In this document: piece after piece, positions 26,863-38,000 of the stretch
Position numbering within the stretch: the stretch's first letter is position 1
Layout: every line of letters begins with the position of its first letter
Assembly (NCBI GenBank): GCA_029865265.1
Contig: JAOUHG010000014.1
Span: 1-64,000 of the forward strand
Direction of reading: 5' to 3'
From: Candidatus Krumholzibacteriia bacterium
GTDB taxonomy: Bacteria > Krumholzibacteriota > Krumholzibacteriia > WVZY01 > JAKEHA01
DNA length: 64,000 nt
Position numbers and translations under genes: made by a program
Notes under the pieces: model-generated
Seen by the model: only the letters and a program-made list of their open reading frames with translations
Told to the model about the DNA's origin: nothing
Database searches by the model: none

Positions 26863-28266
26863 ATGTTACAGAAGCGTTCCTGGGCCGAGCCCTGGAAGGT
26901 CAAGATGGTCGAGCACCTGCGCATGACCACGCGCGAAGAGCGCGAGCGCGCAATTGCCGAAGCCGGTTTCAACACCTTCCTGCTCCCCAGCCAGTACGTC
27001 TACATCGACCTGCTGACGGACTCGGGCACCTCCGCCATGAGCGACACCCAGTGGGCCGGCCTGCTCAAGGGCGACGAAGCCTACGCGGGTTCCATGAATT
27101 TCTATCACCTCGAAGCGGCCGTGCGAAAGTTCTACGGCTACAAGCATCTCATTCCCACCCACCAGGGCCGCGGCGCCGAGCACATCCTCTCGCACCTGTG
27201 CATCAAGCCGGGTCAGGTGGTGCCGGGCAACATGTACTTCACCACCACCAAGGCGCACCAGGAGCTGGCGGGCGGCACGTTTGCCGACGTCATCGTCGAC
27301 GAAGCCCACGATCCCGACGTGATGCATCCATTCAAGGGCAACGTGGACATCGACAAGCTCAAGGCGCTCATCGCGCGCGTGGGTGAGAAGAACATCGCCT
27401 ATCTGTCGCTCGAGACCAACGTCAACATGGCCGGCGGGCAACCATGCAGCATGGCCAACATCAAGGAGACCTGCGCGCTGTGCCACCGGCACGGCATCCG
27501 CGTGTTCCTCGACGCCACCCGCGCGGTGGAGAACGCGTACTTCATCAAGATGCGCGAGGCGGGCTGCGCCGACCGTTCGCTGGCCGAGATCCTGCGCGAG
27601 ATCTGCGACCAGACCGATGGCTGCACCATGTCCGCCAAGAAGGACGCGCTGGTGAACATCGGCGGCTTCCTGGCGGTGAACGACGACGAACTCGCCGAGC
27701 AGGCGCGCAACATGGTGGTCATCTACGAGGGCCTGCACACCTACGGCGGCCTGGCCGGACGCGACATGGAGGCCATGGCCATCGGCATCGAGGAGTCCGT
27801 GCAGCTCGACCACATGCACTCGCGCGTCGGCCAGGTGGAATACCTGGGCGAGAAGCTCATCAACGCCGGCATTCCCATCATGCGCCCCATCGGGGGGCAC
27901 GGCATCTTTCTCAACGCCGCGCGCATGCTCTCCCATATTCCGCGCGAGGAGTTCCCCTCGCAGGCGCTGGCCGCGGCACTGTACGTGGACTCGGGCGTGC
28001 GCGCCATGGAGCGCGGCGCGGTGTCCGCCGGGCGCGACCACGACACGGGCGAGAACCTCTACCCCTCGCTGGAACTGGTGCGGCTCACCATTCCGCGCCG
28101 CGTGTACACGCAGGCGCACATGGACGTCACCGCGGAGTCGGTGATCGCGCTGTACGAAAACCGCGAAAAGGTGGTGGGGCTGCGCTTCACTTACGAACCG
28201 AAGCACCTGCGCTTCTTCCAGGCACGCTTCGAACCGGTGCGGGGCAAACAAGTCTTCACCGGTTGA
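26863..28266 (+). CDS. tpl: Tyrosine phenol-lyase
   Basis: 467 residues, a beta-eliminating PLP lyase. Signatures: I-D-L-L-T-D-S-G-T, T-H-Q-G-R-G-A-E (98-105), M-S-A-K-K-D with the PLP Lys at 260, and T-I-P-R-R-V-Y-T. Specificity residues point to tyrosine: Arg384 in A-M-E-R-G (Arg381 of Citrobacter TPL) and Phe451 in L-R-F-F (Phe448), where tryptophanases have E-I-G and His. It cleaves L-Tyr to phenol, pyruvate and ammonia and can run in reverse. AAAGG precedes the ATG. It is followed after 13 bases by its paralogue tnaA, so the two form an operon. Confidence 0.9.
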   Translation: MLQKRSWAEPWKVKMVEHLRMTTREERERAIAEAGFNTFLLPSQYVYIDLLTDSGTSAMSDTQWAGLLKGDEAYAGSMNFYHLEAAVRKFYGYKHLIPTHQGRGAEHILSHLCIKPGQVVPGNMYFTTTKAHQELAGGTFADVIVDEAHDPDVMHPFKGNVDIDKLKALIARVGEKNIAYLSLETNVNMAGGQPCSMANIKETCALCHRHGIRVFLDATRAVENAYFIKMREAGCADRSLAEILREICDQTDGCTMSAKKDALVNIGGFLAVNDDELAEQARNMVVIYEGLHTYGGLAGRDMEAMAIGIEESVQLDHMHSRVGQVEYLGEKLINAGIPIMRPIGGHGIFLNAARMLSHIPREEFPSQALAAALYVDSGVRAMERGAVSAGRDHDTGENLYPSLELVRLTIPRRVYTQAHMDVTAESVIALYENREKVVGLRFTYEPKHLRFFQARFEPVRGKQVFTG

Positions 28267-28279
28267 ACGAAAGGAAGCC

Positions 28280-29632
28280 ATGAAGACCATCATCGAGCCG
28301 TTTCGAATCAAGGTCGTCGAACCCATCCGCATGACCTCGCGCGAGGAGCGCGAGGTGGTGTTGCGATCGGCGGACTTCAACCTGTTCCGCCTCCACGCCG
28401 ACGACGTGCTCATCGACCTTTTGACCGACAGCGGCACGGGTGCGATGAGCAGCCTGCAGTGGGCCGGGGTCATGCGTGGCGACGAGTCGTACGCGGGGGC
28501 CAGGAGCTGGTTCGTGCTGGAGGAATCGGTGCGCGCGCTCACCGGCTTCGAGCACATCCTCCCCACCCACCAGGGGCGCGCCAGCGAGCGCATCCTGTTC
28601 GAACTGGTGGGCGGGCCCGGCAAGGTGGTGCCCAACAACAGCCACTTCGACACCACGCGCGCCAACATCGAGCACTCGGGGGCGCGCGCGGTGGACCTGC
28701 TGGTGGCGGAGGGGCGCGACCCGCGTTCGCGCGCGCCCTTCAAGGGCAACATGGACGTGGCTGCGCTGGAGGGTCTCATCGCGGAGGTCGGCGCCGGGAG
28801 CATCCCGCTGGTGATGCTCACGGTCACCAACAACTCCGGCGGCGGCCAGCCGGTGAGCATGGAGAACATCCGGGCGGTGCGCGCGGTGTGCGACCGCCAC
28901 GATCTGCCGCTGTTCCTCGACGCATGCCGTTTCGCCGAGAACGCGTGGTTCATCAAGAAGCGCGAGCCGGGCTACGGCGAGCGCCCGGTGGCGGAGATCG
29001 TGCGCGAGATGTTCGGCCTGTGCGACGGCGCCACCATCAGTGCCAAGAAGGACGGGCTGGTGAACATCGGCGGGCTCCTGCTGGTGCGCAATCCCGAGCT
29101 GATGCGGCGCGCGGACGAGCTGCTCATCCTCACCGAGGGCTATCTGACGTATGGCGGCCTCGCGGGCCGCGACCTGGAGGCGATGGCGCAGGGCTTCCGC
29201 GAGGTGGTGGACGAGGATTATCTCCACTACCGCATCCGCAGCACCGAGTACCTCGGTGAGCGGCTGCTGCGCGCGGGCATTCAGATTGTGGAACCGCCGG
29301 GCGGGCACGCCGTCTACATCGACGCCGCCGCCTTCGCGCCCCACATTGCGCCCGCGCAGTTCCCCGGCCAGGCGCTGGCGGTGGCCATGTACCGCGAAGC
29401 GGGCATCCGCGCGTGCGAGATCGGCAGCGTGATGTTCGGCAAGGGCGGAAAGCCGCCCATGGAACTGGTGCGCCTGGCCATCCCGCGCCGGGTGTACACG
29501 CAGAGCCATATCGACTACGTCATCGAGGCGCTGGAAATGGTGTTTGCCCGGCGCGACCGGCTTCGCGGCATGGAGATCGTGGAGGAACCGCCGTCGCTGC
29601 GGCACTTCACCGCGCGCTTCCGGGAAGTGTGA
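28280..29632 (+). CDS. tnaA: Tryptophanase
   Basis: 450 residues, homologous throughout to the preceding gene but with tryptophanase marks: R-A-C-E-I-G-S (Ile381 in place of the TPL Arg) and L-R-H-F-T-A-R (His442, equal to His463 of E. coli TnaA). The PLP Lys is K257 in S-A-K-K-D. It is shorter than E. coli TnaA (471) mainly because it lacks that enzyme's insertion near residue 125, and the T-H-Q-G-R loop reads A-S-E instead of G-A-E. It splits L-Trp to indole, pyruvate and ammonia. AAAGGAAG precedes the ATG; no TnaC-like leader peptide is seen upstream of the pair. Confidence 0.9.
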   Translation: MKTIIEPFRIKVVEPIRMTSREEREVVLRSADFNLFRLHADDVLIDLLTDSGTGAMSSLQWAGVMRGDESYAGARSWFVLEESVRALTGFEHILPTHQGRASERILFELVGGPGKVVPNNSHFDTTRANIEHSGARAVDLLVAEGRDPRSRAPFKGNMDVAALEGLIAEVGAGSIPLVMLTVTNNSGGGQPVSMENIRAVRAVCDRHDLPLFLDACRFAENAWFIKKREPGYGERPVAEIVREMFGLCDGATISAKKDGLVNIGGLLLVRNPELMRRADELLILTEGYLTYGGLAGRDLEAMAQGFREVVDEDYLHYRIRSTEYLGERLLRAGIQIVEPPGGHAVYIDAAAFAPHIAPAQFPGQALAVAMYREAGIRACEIGSVMFGKGGKPPMELVRLAIPRRVYTQSHIDYVIEALEMVFARRDRLRGMEIVEEPPSLRHFTARFREV

Positions 29633-30498
29633 CGGTGCCCGGCCGCCCGCCTTCGGCACTGCGCACGCTGGCGCTCACCGTCTTCACCCTGATCGCGTTT
29701 GCGTCCAACTCGATCCTGTGCCGTCTTGCGCTCGCCGGCTACAGCATCGACCCGGCCAGCTTCACCAGCATCCGCATCCTCTCCGGCGCCATCACCCTGG
29801 CCGTCATCGTGATGCTCTCGCGCCGCGGCGCCCGCAGCGGCGGCGGCTGGGGGTCGGCGTTCTTCCTCGCGCTGTACGCGGTTGCCTTCTCGTTTGCGTA
29901 CATCACCCTGCCCGCGGGAACCGGCGCCCTCATCCTGTTCGGGTGCGTGCAGGCGACGATGATCGTGGCCGCGCTGCGCGCCGGCGAGCGGCCCGGACCG
30001 CTGCAGTGGACCGGTCTCGCGATCGCGCTGGGCGGGCTGGTGTATCTCACCGCCCCCGGTCTCGCCGCGCCCTCGCCCGCGGGCTCGGTGCTGATGGCAC
30101 TGGCCGGCATCGCGTGGGGCGTGTACACGCTGCGCGGGCGCGGCAGCGGTGACCCGCTGGTCGCCACGGGCCGCAACTTCCTGCGCGCGCTTCCCTTTGC
30201 CATCGCGGTGAGCCTGGCCACGATCTCACGCCGCGACGTCTCGGCGCACGGTGCGACACTGGCAGTGGCGTCGGGCGCGATCGCATCCGGAATCGGTTAC
30301 GCGGTGTGGTATGCCGCGCTGCGCGGTCTGAGTGCCACGCGCGCGGCCACGGTGCAACTCTCGGTGCCGGTCATCGCGGCGCTGGGCGGGGTTCTGTTCC
30401 TGTCGGAAACGGTGTCGCCGCGGCTCGCCGTGTCGGCAGTTCTCATCCTGGGCGGCGTGGGCATCGCGCTCGCCGAGCGCGCCCGCGTGCTACGCTAA
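29629..30498 (+). CDS. EamA/DMT-family transporter
   Basis: 289 residues with ten predicted helices in two EamA repeats; the second has the usual V-P-V-I-A-A-L-G-G end. The GTG start overlaps the tnaA stop (GTGA), indicating coupling; a second GTG two codons on is possible. DMT exporters often move amino acids or related metabolites, so in this operon a role in export or uptake of aromatic amino acids or their lyase products is likely but not shown. Its end overlaps the convergent decarboxylase gene by nine bases. Confidence 0.85.
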   Translation: MTVPGRPPSALRTLALTVFTLIAFASNSILCRLALAGYSIDPASFTSIRILSGAITLAVIVMLSRRGARSGGGWGSAFFLALYAVAFSFAYITLPAGTGALILFGCVQATMIVAALRAGERPGPLQWTGLAIALGGLVYLTAPGLAAPSPAGSVLMALAGIAWGVYTLRGRGSGDPLVATGRNFLRALPFAIAVSLATISRRDVSAHGATLAVASGAIASGIGYAVWYAALRGLSATRAATVQLSVPVIAALGGVLFLSETVSPRLAVSAVLILGGVGIALAERARVLR

Positions 30499-31875
30499 GG
30501 CGGCTTCCCCGAGTCGTTTGAGTATCTCGGGCATCCATTCGCGGTGCTCGGGTTTCATGGCGCAGGCGCGCAGGCACACGATCTCCTCCGTGTCCCACAC
30601 CTTCACCGCTCCGGCTGGTTCCACCATGTTTCTCGGCATGGTCGCCAGCGCCAGGTGAAGATCGCGGCCGGCCGCGGCCTTGAACAGCGCGCTCGCCGCC
30701 GCGGAGGCCTCGCGCGACGTCTCGGCGCGCACCGCCCACACCACGATGTCGAGTTCCGGTTCGAACAGCGGCGCAAAGCGCGCGTCTCCGCACAGCGCAC
30801 GGTACATGACGAGCGCCGCCTCGCGTCCCGCCTCCAGCCCGCGCGCGAACTCACCGCCGCGCTCCAGCGGCAACATGCGCATGGTGGTCCACAATGCCAC
30901 CGCCGCCGCACCCGGACGCGAACACTCCAGCGATATCTCCCCCAGGTGCAGATCGCCCGAGGAGAAGTAGGTGTAGGGCGAGTCGTGTTTGTAGAAGCGG
31001 CCCACCGACGGATCGCGGAACAGCACGCACCCGCAGCCGTAGGGCTGCAGCCCGTGCTTGTGCGGGTCGATGACCACGGAGTCGGCGTCGCCCATGGCAT
31101 CAAAGGCACGCCGCGCCGGTTCGCCCAGGTTGTCCGCCAGCGTAAAGTAACCGGCGTAGGCGGCGTCGACGTGCACGCGCACGCCATGGTTACGAGCGAG
31201 ATCGATGATCTCGCGCAGCGGGTCCACCGAACCGGTTGCGGTAGTCCCCACCGTGGCCACCACCGTGCCCACCCCACCCTCCGCCAGCATGCCGCGCAGC
31301 ACATCCAGCTTCATGCGCCCGCGCGCGTCCGCTTGCACCGCGGCGAACGGCACTCCCAGCACCGCCGACAGGCGCGGATGCGTGTAGTGAGCCTGCGACG
31401 ACGCCAGCACCGTCTTCCCGGGCGCGAGCTCGCGCGCGATCCACAGCGCCTCGAAGTTGGCCATGGTGCCGCCCGCGCTCAGGTGGCCGAGGTGTTCGCG
31501 CCACCCCAGCATGCGCGCGAGTTCCGCGACTGCTTCTTTTTCCATGCGCGAACTGGCGCGGCCGCCATCCAGCGCGTGGTTGTTGGGATTGATACACATC
31601 GCCAGCACATACGCCAACCGCGCCACCGGGTGCGGCGGTTTGAGCATCTGTCCGATGTATAGAGGGTGGTGGTAGGGGAAGTTATCATGCAGGCGCCCGG
31701 CCGCCTCCAGCAGGGCGGCATGGATGCGCGCCGTATCGGGCCGCTCCCCGGCGGGCGGCAGGTTCTCGAACCCGGCCGCGAGGGCGTTGATGGCGTCCTC
31801 GAGAAGACGTGTTTCGCGTGAGTCGATCTGCATGCGTATATCCGCCGTGCGGATCATAGCACGCACGCGCTCCAC
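30490..31875 (-). CDS. PLP-dependent group II amino-acid decarboxylase (aromatic/tyrosine-decarboxylase-like)
   Basis: 461 residues from a GTG at 31875; ATGs at 31857 and 31833 are alternatives, the last giving a compact 447-residue form. Group II decarboxylase features: H-P-L-Y-I-G-Q, G-H-L-S-A-G-G-T-M-A-N-F-E-A, V-H-V-D-A-A-Y-A-G-Y and the PLP-lysine motif V-I-D-P-H-K-H-G. Relatives act on L-Tyr, L-DOPA, L-Trp, Glu or Asp; the substrate is not fixed by motifs. Its place tail to tail with the Tyr/Trp lyases makes an aromatic amino acid the most likely substrate. Confidence 0.82.
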   Translation of the reverse strand: MERVRAMIRTADIRMQIDSRETRLLEDAINALAAGFENLPPAGERPDTARIHAALLEAAGRLHDNFPYHHPLYIGQMLKPPHPVARLAYVLAMCINPNNHALDGGRASSRMEKEAVAELARMLGWREHLGHLSAGGTMANFEALWIARELAPGKTVLASSQAHYTHPRLSAVLGVPFAAVQADARGRMKLDVLRGMLAEGGVGTVVATVGTTATGSVDPLREIIDLARNHGVRVHVDAAYAGYFTLADNLGEPARRAFDAMGDADSVVIDPHKHGLQPYGCGCVLFRDPSVGRFYKHDSPYTYFSSGDLHLGEISLECSRPGAAAVALWTTMRMLPLERGGEFARGLEAGREAALVMYRALCGDARFAPLFEPELDIVVWAVRAETSREASAAASALFKAAAGRDLHLALATMPRNMVEPAGAVKVWDTEEIVCLRACAMKPEHREWMPEILKRLGEAALA

Positions 31876-31979
31876 CCCACTCCCATGCCCTGGTCAGCCT
31901 CCCCCCTTCCCATTGCTCCGCGTTCGATCCCGTCCCGTGCCCCGCTGGCACCCGAGTTGCAGAGTCCGCCGGCAAGCCG

Positions 31980-32040
31980 CGGCGGCGGCGATAGACATAT
32001 ATGTAACTACTTGTGTATATTGTATTTAAATAGATTCCTG
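31980..32040 (+). promoter_or_regulatory. AT-rich promoter region before the giant surface protein gene
   Basis: In a GC-rich window this 60-base stretch is strikingly AT-rich. It contains the palindrome ACATATATGT (31996-32005) and several TATATT/TTAAAT boxes. I cannot fit one spaced -35/-10 pair with confidence. It serves the + gene at 32049 and perhaps the divergent decarboxylase. Confidence 0.4.
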
Positions 32041-32048
32041 GCGGCCTC

Positions 32049-35000
32049 TTGAAACTCCTGTTCGCCCATTTGCAGCCCTCCCGGCTCCGAACCGCCCGAC
32101 TTCTGACCGGCGCCCTGGCCGCCGGCATGGCGCTGGCGCTCGCCGGCCCGGCTTCGGCGCTGCGCGTGGCAACGGGCGTTTACACCGGAAACGGGTTCCA
32201 GCAGGCGATCACCACCCCCGGCTTCCAGCCCGCCGTGGTCATTGTCAAGGGCAACGCGTACCGGCCGGCGGTCATCAAGACGGCGACGATGGCCGGAACG
32301 TACTCCAAGTACTTCTACAGCAACGGCATTCTTGGCTACAACGACGGCATCCAGTCGTTGCAGGGCGACGGATTCACCGTCGGCTACTCGCTATCCGTGA
32401 ATGGAATCTTCACGGCCTACACCTATCTCGCAATCGAGGCCTCGCCCGGCGAAATCGCGGTGGGTTCCTACCTGGGCGACGGCAACCCGGCGCGGACGAT
32501 CTCCGGGCTGGGATTCCCGCCCGCGTACGTGATGGTGATGTCGGAGGCGAGCACGAACGGGACGCAACGCTTCGCCATTCAGCCCGGCACCGAAACGAGT
32601 CTGTCCGTTGGATATTTCTACAGCAACAGCCCGGGCATCACCGGCATCGGATCCGACGGTTTCGACGTGAGCGGAGACGCCGAGGTGAACGCGGCCGGCG
32701 TCACCTACCACTACATCGCATTTGGAAGCGCGGCGGTTGCCACCGGGACCTACGCGGGCGACGGCGCGGCGAGCCGGGTCATCGGCGGCTTGGTGTCCGC
32801 GCCGGCCTGCGTGGTGGTTCGCGGCGCAAAGGTACAGGATCTTACGCTGCACCGCGTATCTGCCAACGGCGACAACACGGCGATGAAGTTCGTGCCGGAA
32901 CTGAACGTCTCCAACGCGATCGTTCGATTCCTGCCCGATGGCTTCGAAGTGGGAGCCGACCAGAGCGCCAACAAGTCCGGCAGAGACTACTACTGGCTGG
33001 CGTTTCCAGGTACGGGCGCGGAAACGGACGCGTCGATCGCACTCGGTTCCAGCCGCACCAGCGCCGCGTTCGGGGATCCGCTGGCGCTGACTGTGGTCAT
33101 CACCAACGAATCCGTCGATTCCTTGAGCGGCCTGGCGGTAACAGCGCCACTCCCGGCTGGTCTCACCTACGCGGGTCACACGGCCACGCGCGGGACCTAT
33201 GTGCCCGGTTCCGGTCTGTGGACGGTGGGACCGCTGGCGGGCGGCGAGAGCGTGAATCTGAACATCGATGCAAGTGTGACGACCGGCGGCCCGGCCACCT
33301 TGCGCGCCGTCGCCGCCATCACCGCCCTCGACCAGGCGGACAGCAACCCCGCCAACGACGCCGACAGCGTATCGATCGACATCATCCAGAGGGAATACCG
33401 GGTGACGACGGGCAGCTACACCGGCAACGCGGCCGCGTCACGGGCCATCAACGGCCTCGGCTTTGCGCCCGACGCCGTCCTCATCACCGGCCAGAACGGC
33501 GCCGGGACCGTGGTGCGCACCGGCACCATGCCCGCGGGAACCGTGAAGCAACTCGGCACCAACCAGGTGCTGCTCGCGGGTGCCATCAACTCGCTCGACG
33601 CGGATGGTTTCACCGTCGCCAACCACGCCACCACCAACGCCGGTGGTGTCGTGTACCACTGGACGGCATTCCAGTCCGAACCGGGTTCGATGGTCATCGG
33701 CAGCTACACCGGCAACGGCGCCGACGACCGCAGCATCGCGACGGTGGGGTTCCAACCCGGGTACCTGATCGTCATGAGCTCGAACAACGAAGAATCCATG
33801 CAGCGCTTTGCCGGCATGGGCGGCGACGCCTCGGCGGAGTTCAAAGCCGGCGACCTCAAGCCCGACCGCATCCAGGCGTTCGAGCCCACCGGGTTCCAGG
33901 TCGGCAAACACAACACCGTCAACGGTAGCGGTGTCCAGTTCCACTACCTGGCCTGGAGGGACGGCGCGGCGCAGGCAAAGACCGGCTTGTACGTGGGCAA
34001 CGGAAGCGCAAGCCATCCCCGCAACGACATCGGCTTCCGCCCGCTGCACGCCATCATCCGCCGCCAGAGCAACGGGGAGCCCACGGTCCAGCGTTCGGCG
34101 TCGGTCACGGGCAACACCACCCTCCCTTTCACACAGGCCCCGCCCCTCACCGGCGCAATCACCGCACTCACCGCGGACGGGTTCGATCTCGGGGCGGACC
34201 CGAGCGTCAACGAGATGGGTGCACTGTACTTCTGGTCCGCGTTTCGCGACAGCCGCGAGGCGGACCTGGCGCTCACTGTCACGCAGAGCAACCCCATTCC
34301 CAATGTCGGTGACACGCTGACGCTCGACGTGCGCGTGGACAACCTGGGAACGGCCGATGCCAACGGCGTGAAAGTTTCCGCGCCCGTTCCGGCGGGCATG
34401 GGGTTCATTTCCGCCACCGCCGGCGTGGGATCGTTCGTGGCGAGTACGGGTACATGGACCCTCGGCACCCTGGCCAACGGCAGCGGGGCAACCCTGAGCG
34501 TGCGCGCCCGGGTTTTACCGGGGACCGGAGGATCAACGCTCGTGCACGGGGCCTCCGTCAGCGCACTCGACGAACTGGACCCCAACACCGGTAACAACAC
34601 CGCGACGGCCGTCATCGCGGTGCAGGCGGCCGAACTGGGAATCGCGGTGTCTGCCGACAGCGCCTTCGCGTCGGTCGGCGATACCCTGCGCGTCCACGTT
34701 GGAATCGCGAACAACGGTCCCAACGCGGCCAGCGGGGTGGCGGCGACGGTGTGGCTGCCCGCGTTTGCGGCCTACGTGTCGCATACCGGCGACGGCTCCT
34801 TTGTGTCCGGCACGGGCGCGTGGACGTCGGGACCAATCCCCGCCCTGGGTGCCGCGGAACTCACCGTCGTTGCTGTTGTACTGCCAGGTGCCGAGGGTCA
34901 GCAACTCGTGACCAGCGCCAGCCTGACCGCGGCCGACCAGGAAGATCCGCAGGCGGCCAACAACGCCGCTTCCGTCGCCGTGCAGGTGATCACGCCGGTT

Positions 35001-38000
35001 ACGCTGGGCGATGTGGCGGCATCACTCTACCCGGCCGCGGCGTCGGCCGGGCAACCGGCGCTCGCCCTGCGCATCGACGTGGGCAACGCCGCCGCCGTGG
35101 GCGTCACGCTGGCGACGACGTCGACGATCTCCTTCAGCGACGGCGTTTCCACCTACAGCGCCGCGCTCCGGAACCCGACATTCGTCCCCGCGAATGCGTC
35201 GGACTTCACGCTTTCGTTCACCGCCGCTGCGGTGCCGGCGGGGATGACGCCCGGCGCGTCGTACGACCTCCGCCTCGCGCTCGCGGGAACGACGGCGGAG
35301 GCGTGGGCCTACGCCGACACGTTCCTGACCACCGGGCGCAACGCCATCTTCATCACCGGCCCGGAGATGGTGGTGACCGCCGGCATCGTGGGCGATGCCA
35401 TCGCCAACCCCGGGGCGGCGGACGTCGAACTGCTGCGGCTGGAATTCCAGAGCGCCTACACGGCGCCGCGCACGCTGGACTCCCTGGTGGTCACCAACAC
35501 GTCGACGGGGCCGGGCACAGCCGGCGAACTGGACGGGCTGGCGCGCGCCCTCCACTTGTATGGAGACGCGGACGGGAACGGGGTACTCAGCGCACCCGAC
35601 TCTCTGCTCGGCTCGTCCCTCTTCCTGAACGGCCGCGCCGTGTTCGACGTGGCGGGCGCATGGACAGTCCCCGCCGCTTCGGTGTCGCGCCTGATTCTCA
35701 GCACCGACGTCGACTCGACCCGCGCCCGCGACGGCGATCACATGAACGCGGCCATCACGTTCGAGAGCGACATCGTGTTCGTGGAACCCACGTCGATTGC
35801 CGGAACCATCTCGCCGCTGGATCGCCTGGACTCCTATGGCACCGCCACCATCGACGGCATGGTGGCCATGCAGGTTGCCTTCGCCGACGCCGGGGTGGAC
35901 ACACTCGCATCCGGCAACACGGACGTGTGGATCGCCACCCTCGTCCTGCCCACCAACGGCTACGCCGACGACGTCCTCAAACGGATCGAGATTGCCGACT
36001 TCTCGGGCGGCTTCGCCCCGGCGGACCTGGCCGCGCTCGAACTGGTTCGAGACGACGGCGACGGCGTGTATACCCCCGGCGTGGATCTGCCGCTGGGCCG
36101 ATTTGCCTTCTCGGGCGATCGTTACCAGTTGTCCGGACTCTCGGAGCCCATCGCAGCCGGAAACCGATTCTTCCTGGTGGCGGCCGCCGCAACCACGCCG
36201 ACCGACGGGGATACCTTCCAGCCCGGGATTCCCACCGACGGCGTGGAGATGGCGTCGGGCAACGACGGTCCCATCGACCTGCCCGTCGTTTCGCCGCGGA
36301 CACTGGTCCTTTCGCGCGTCGAGGAGATCACCGTGAGCGCACGGACCCTCGGATCGCTCACGGTAGCACCGGGATCCGCCGGCGCCCCGATGCTCTGGCT
36401 CGACGTGCGCAACAACACGGCCGCCGACGCCACCATCGACACGCTGTTTCTGATCAACGCGAGCACGGGAAGCGGCGGCGTGACGGAACTGGACGGCAAT
36501 TTCCGCGGGGTCAGCGTGTACACTGACAACGGCGACGGCGCGCCGGGGCCGGGTGATACGCTGCTCGCGGCAGGATTGCGATTCACCGCGGGGACACTGG
36601 CAATCTCACCGCTCGGCCCGGCGCTGAGCTCCGGCGCGACCCGGACACTGCTGGTTGTGTGCGACGTGGATTCCTCCTGCGCCGCGGATGGCGACCTGCT
36701 CGCCGTTTCGGTGAGCACGGCGGCACACGTGGTAACCACGGCGCCCGCGCCGGTGGCCGGCGCCTTTCCCATCACGACCAACCCGGCGCGGCCAGTCAAC
36801 GGTATGGTCGCCCACCAGATTCGCGCGATCGCAACCCCGGACACGGTGCTGGTGGCGGGCTCGACCCACAACGCCGTGCTGGACGTGCGCATCCATGGCA
36901 ACGGCTACGCCGCCGACATGCTGCAGACCCTGACCGTGCAGAACCTCGGCACCGCGACCGACGCGCACGTCTCCCGTTTCGCGCTCTTCGCGGACGGCGG
37001 CGACGGCGTCTTCGACGCCGGCGCCGGCGACGACATCGCGCTTGGCGACTTGACCGATATCGGCGGCGGGCGCTTGCAGAGCGGCCCGCTGTCCTTCCCG
37101 CTCCCGGGCACCTGCGGCCAGGACGCGCGCTTCTACGTCTCCGCGGACGTGGTACCGTCGCCACCCAGCGGCGCGTCGCTGCAACTCTCGATCCCCACCC
37201 TCGGCATCGCAGTGGCGTCCGGCAACGACGGACCCATCGACACGCCGGTCACCAGCCCGGGCGTGCAACTCATTCCGAGGCCGGACGAGCTCACGGTATT
37301 CCCGTACTCGGTGGGCGACAAGCGCGTGCGCCCCGGCGCGACCCGCGTACTCAACTTCGGCGCGGGCCTGTACAACGGCTTCGACTCGCCCCTGGTGCTC
37401 AACGGGATGCAGCTCTTCCAGAAGGGATCCGCGACCGCGGCCGAAATCGTGCGCGTGCAGGCCTGGGCGGACGCCGACACCAACGGCCTGTTCGATCCCA
37501 ACTTCGACACGCTGGTGGCCACCAGGACGTCCACCAGCGTGTTCTACCCGCTGTCCGGTTTCAACCTTCCGCTGCCGCCGAAGAGGATTTCGTATCTCTT
37601 CGTCAGCTACGACCTGTCGCTCGCGGTGCGCGACTCGGTCGGCGTCAACCTGCAGATCAACTCGGAGACCGACCTGTCGCTTCCCAACCCCTCGGTGCTG
37701 CACGGCGAGTTTCCCATCGACTCCCCGGGCCAGGACCTGAGCGACGGAATGGTCGCCGCGCAGATCGCGGCGCTGAACGCGCCCAGCCAGACGGTGCCGC
37801 CCGGAGAATCGGATGTGTTCGTGCTTGGATTCACCGTGCCGAGGAACGGTCTGTTGACCGATGTTCTGCAGCGCGTCAGCGTGGGTAACGCCGGCACGGC
37901 CGCAGCCGGGCAGGACATCGTGTTCCTGAACCTGTGGGCGGAGGGCAACGGCAACACCAAGTTCGACCGGAGCGGCGACCGCCTGCTGACGACCCTGGCG

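Noticed and set aside
26866-28956. A 696-codon open frame on the minus strand opposite the two lyase genes
   Set aside because: It is antisense to two genes with intact motifs; its product is His/Arg/Val-rich low-complexity sequence. Long antisense frames are expected at this GC content.
31996-32035. A fully specified -35/-10 promoter for the giant protein
   Set aside because: Several AT-rich boxes exist, but no pair with 16-18 base spacing matches well, so only the region was annotated.
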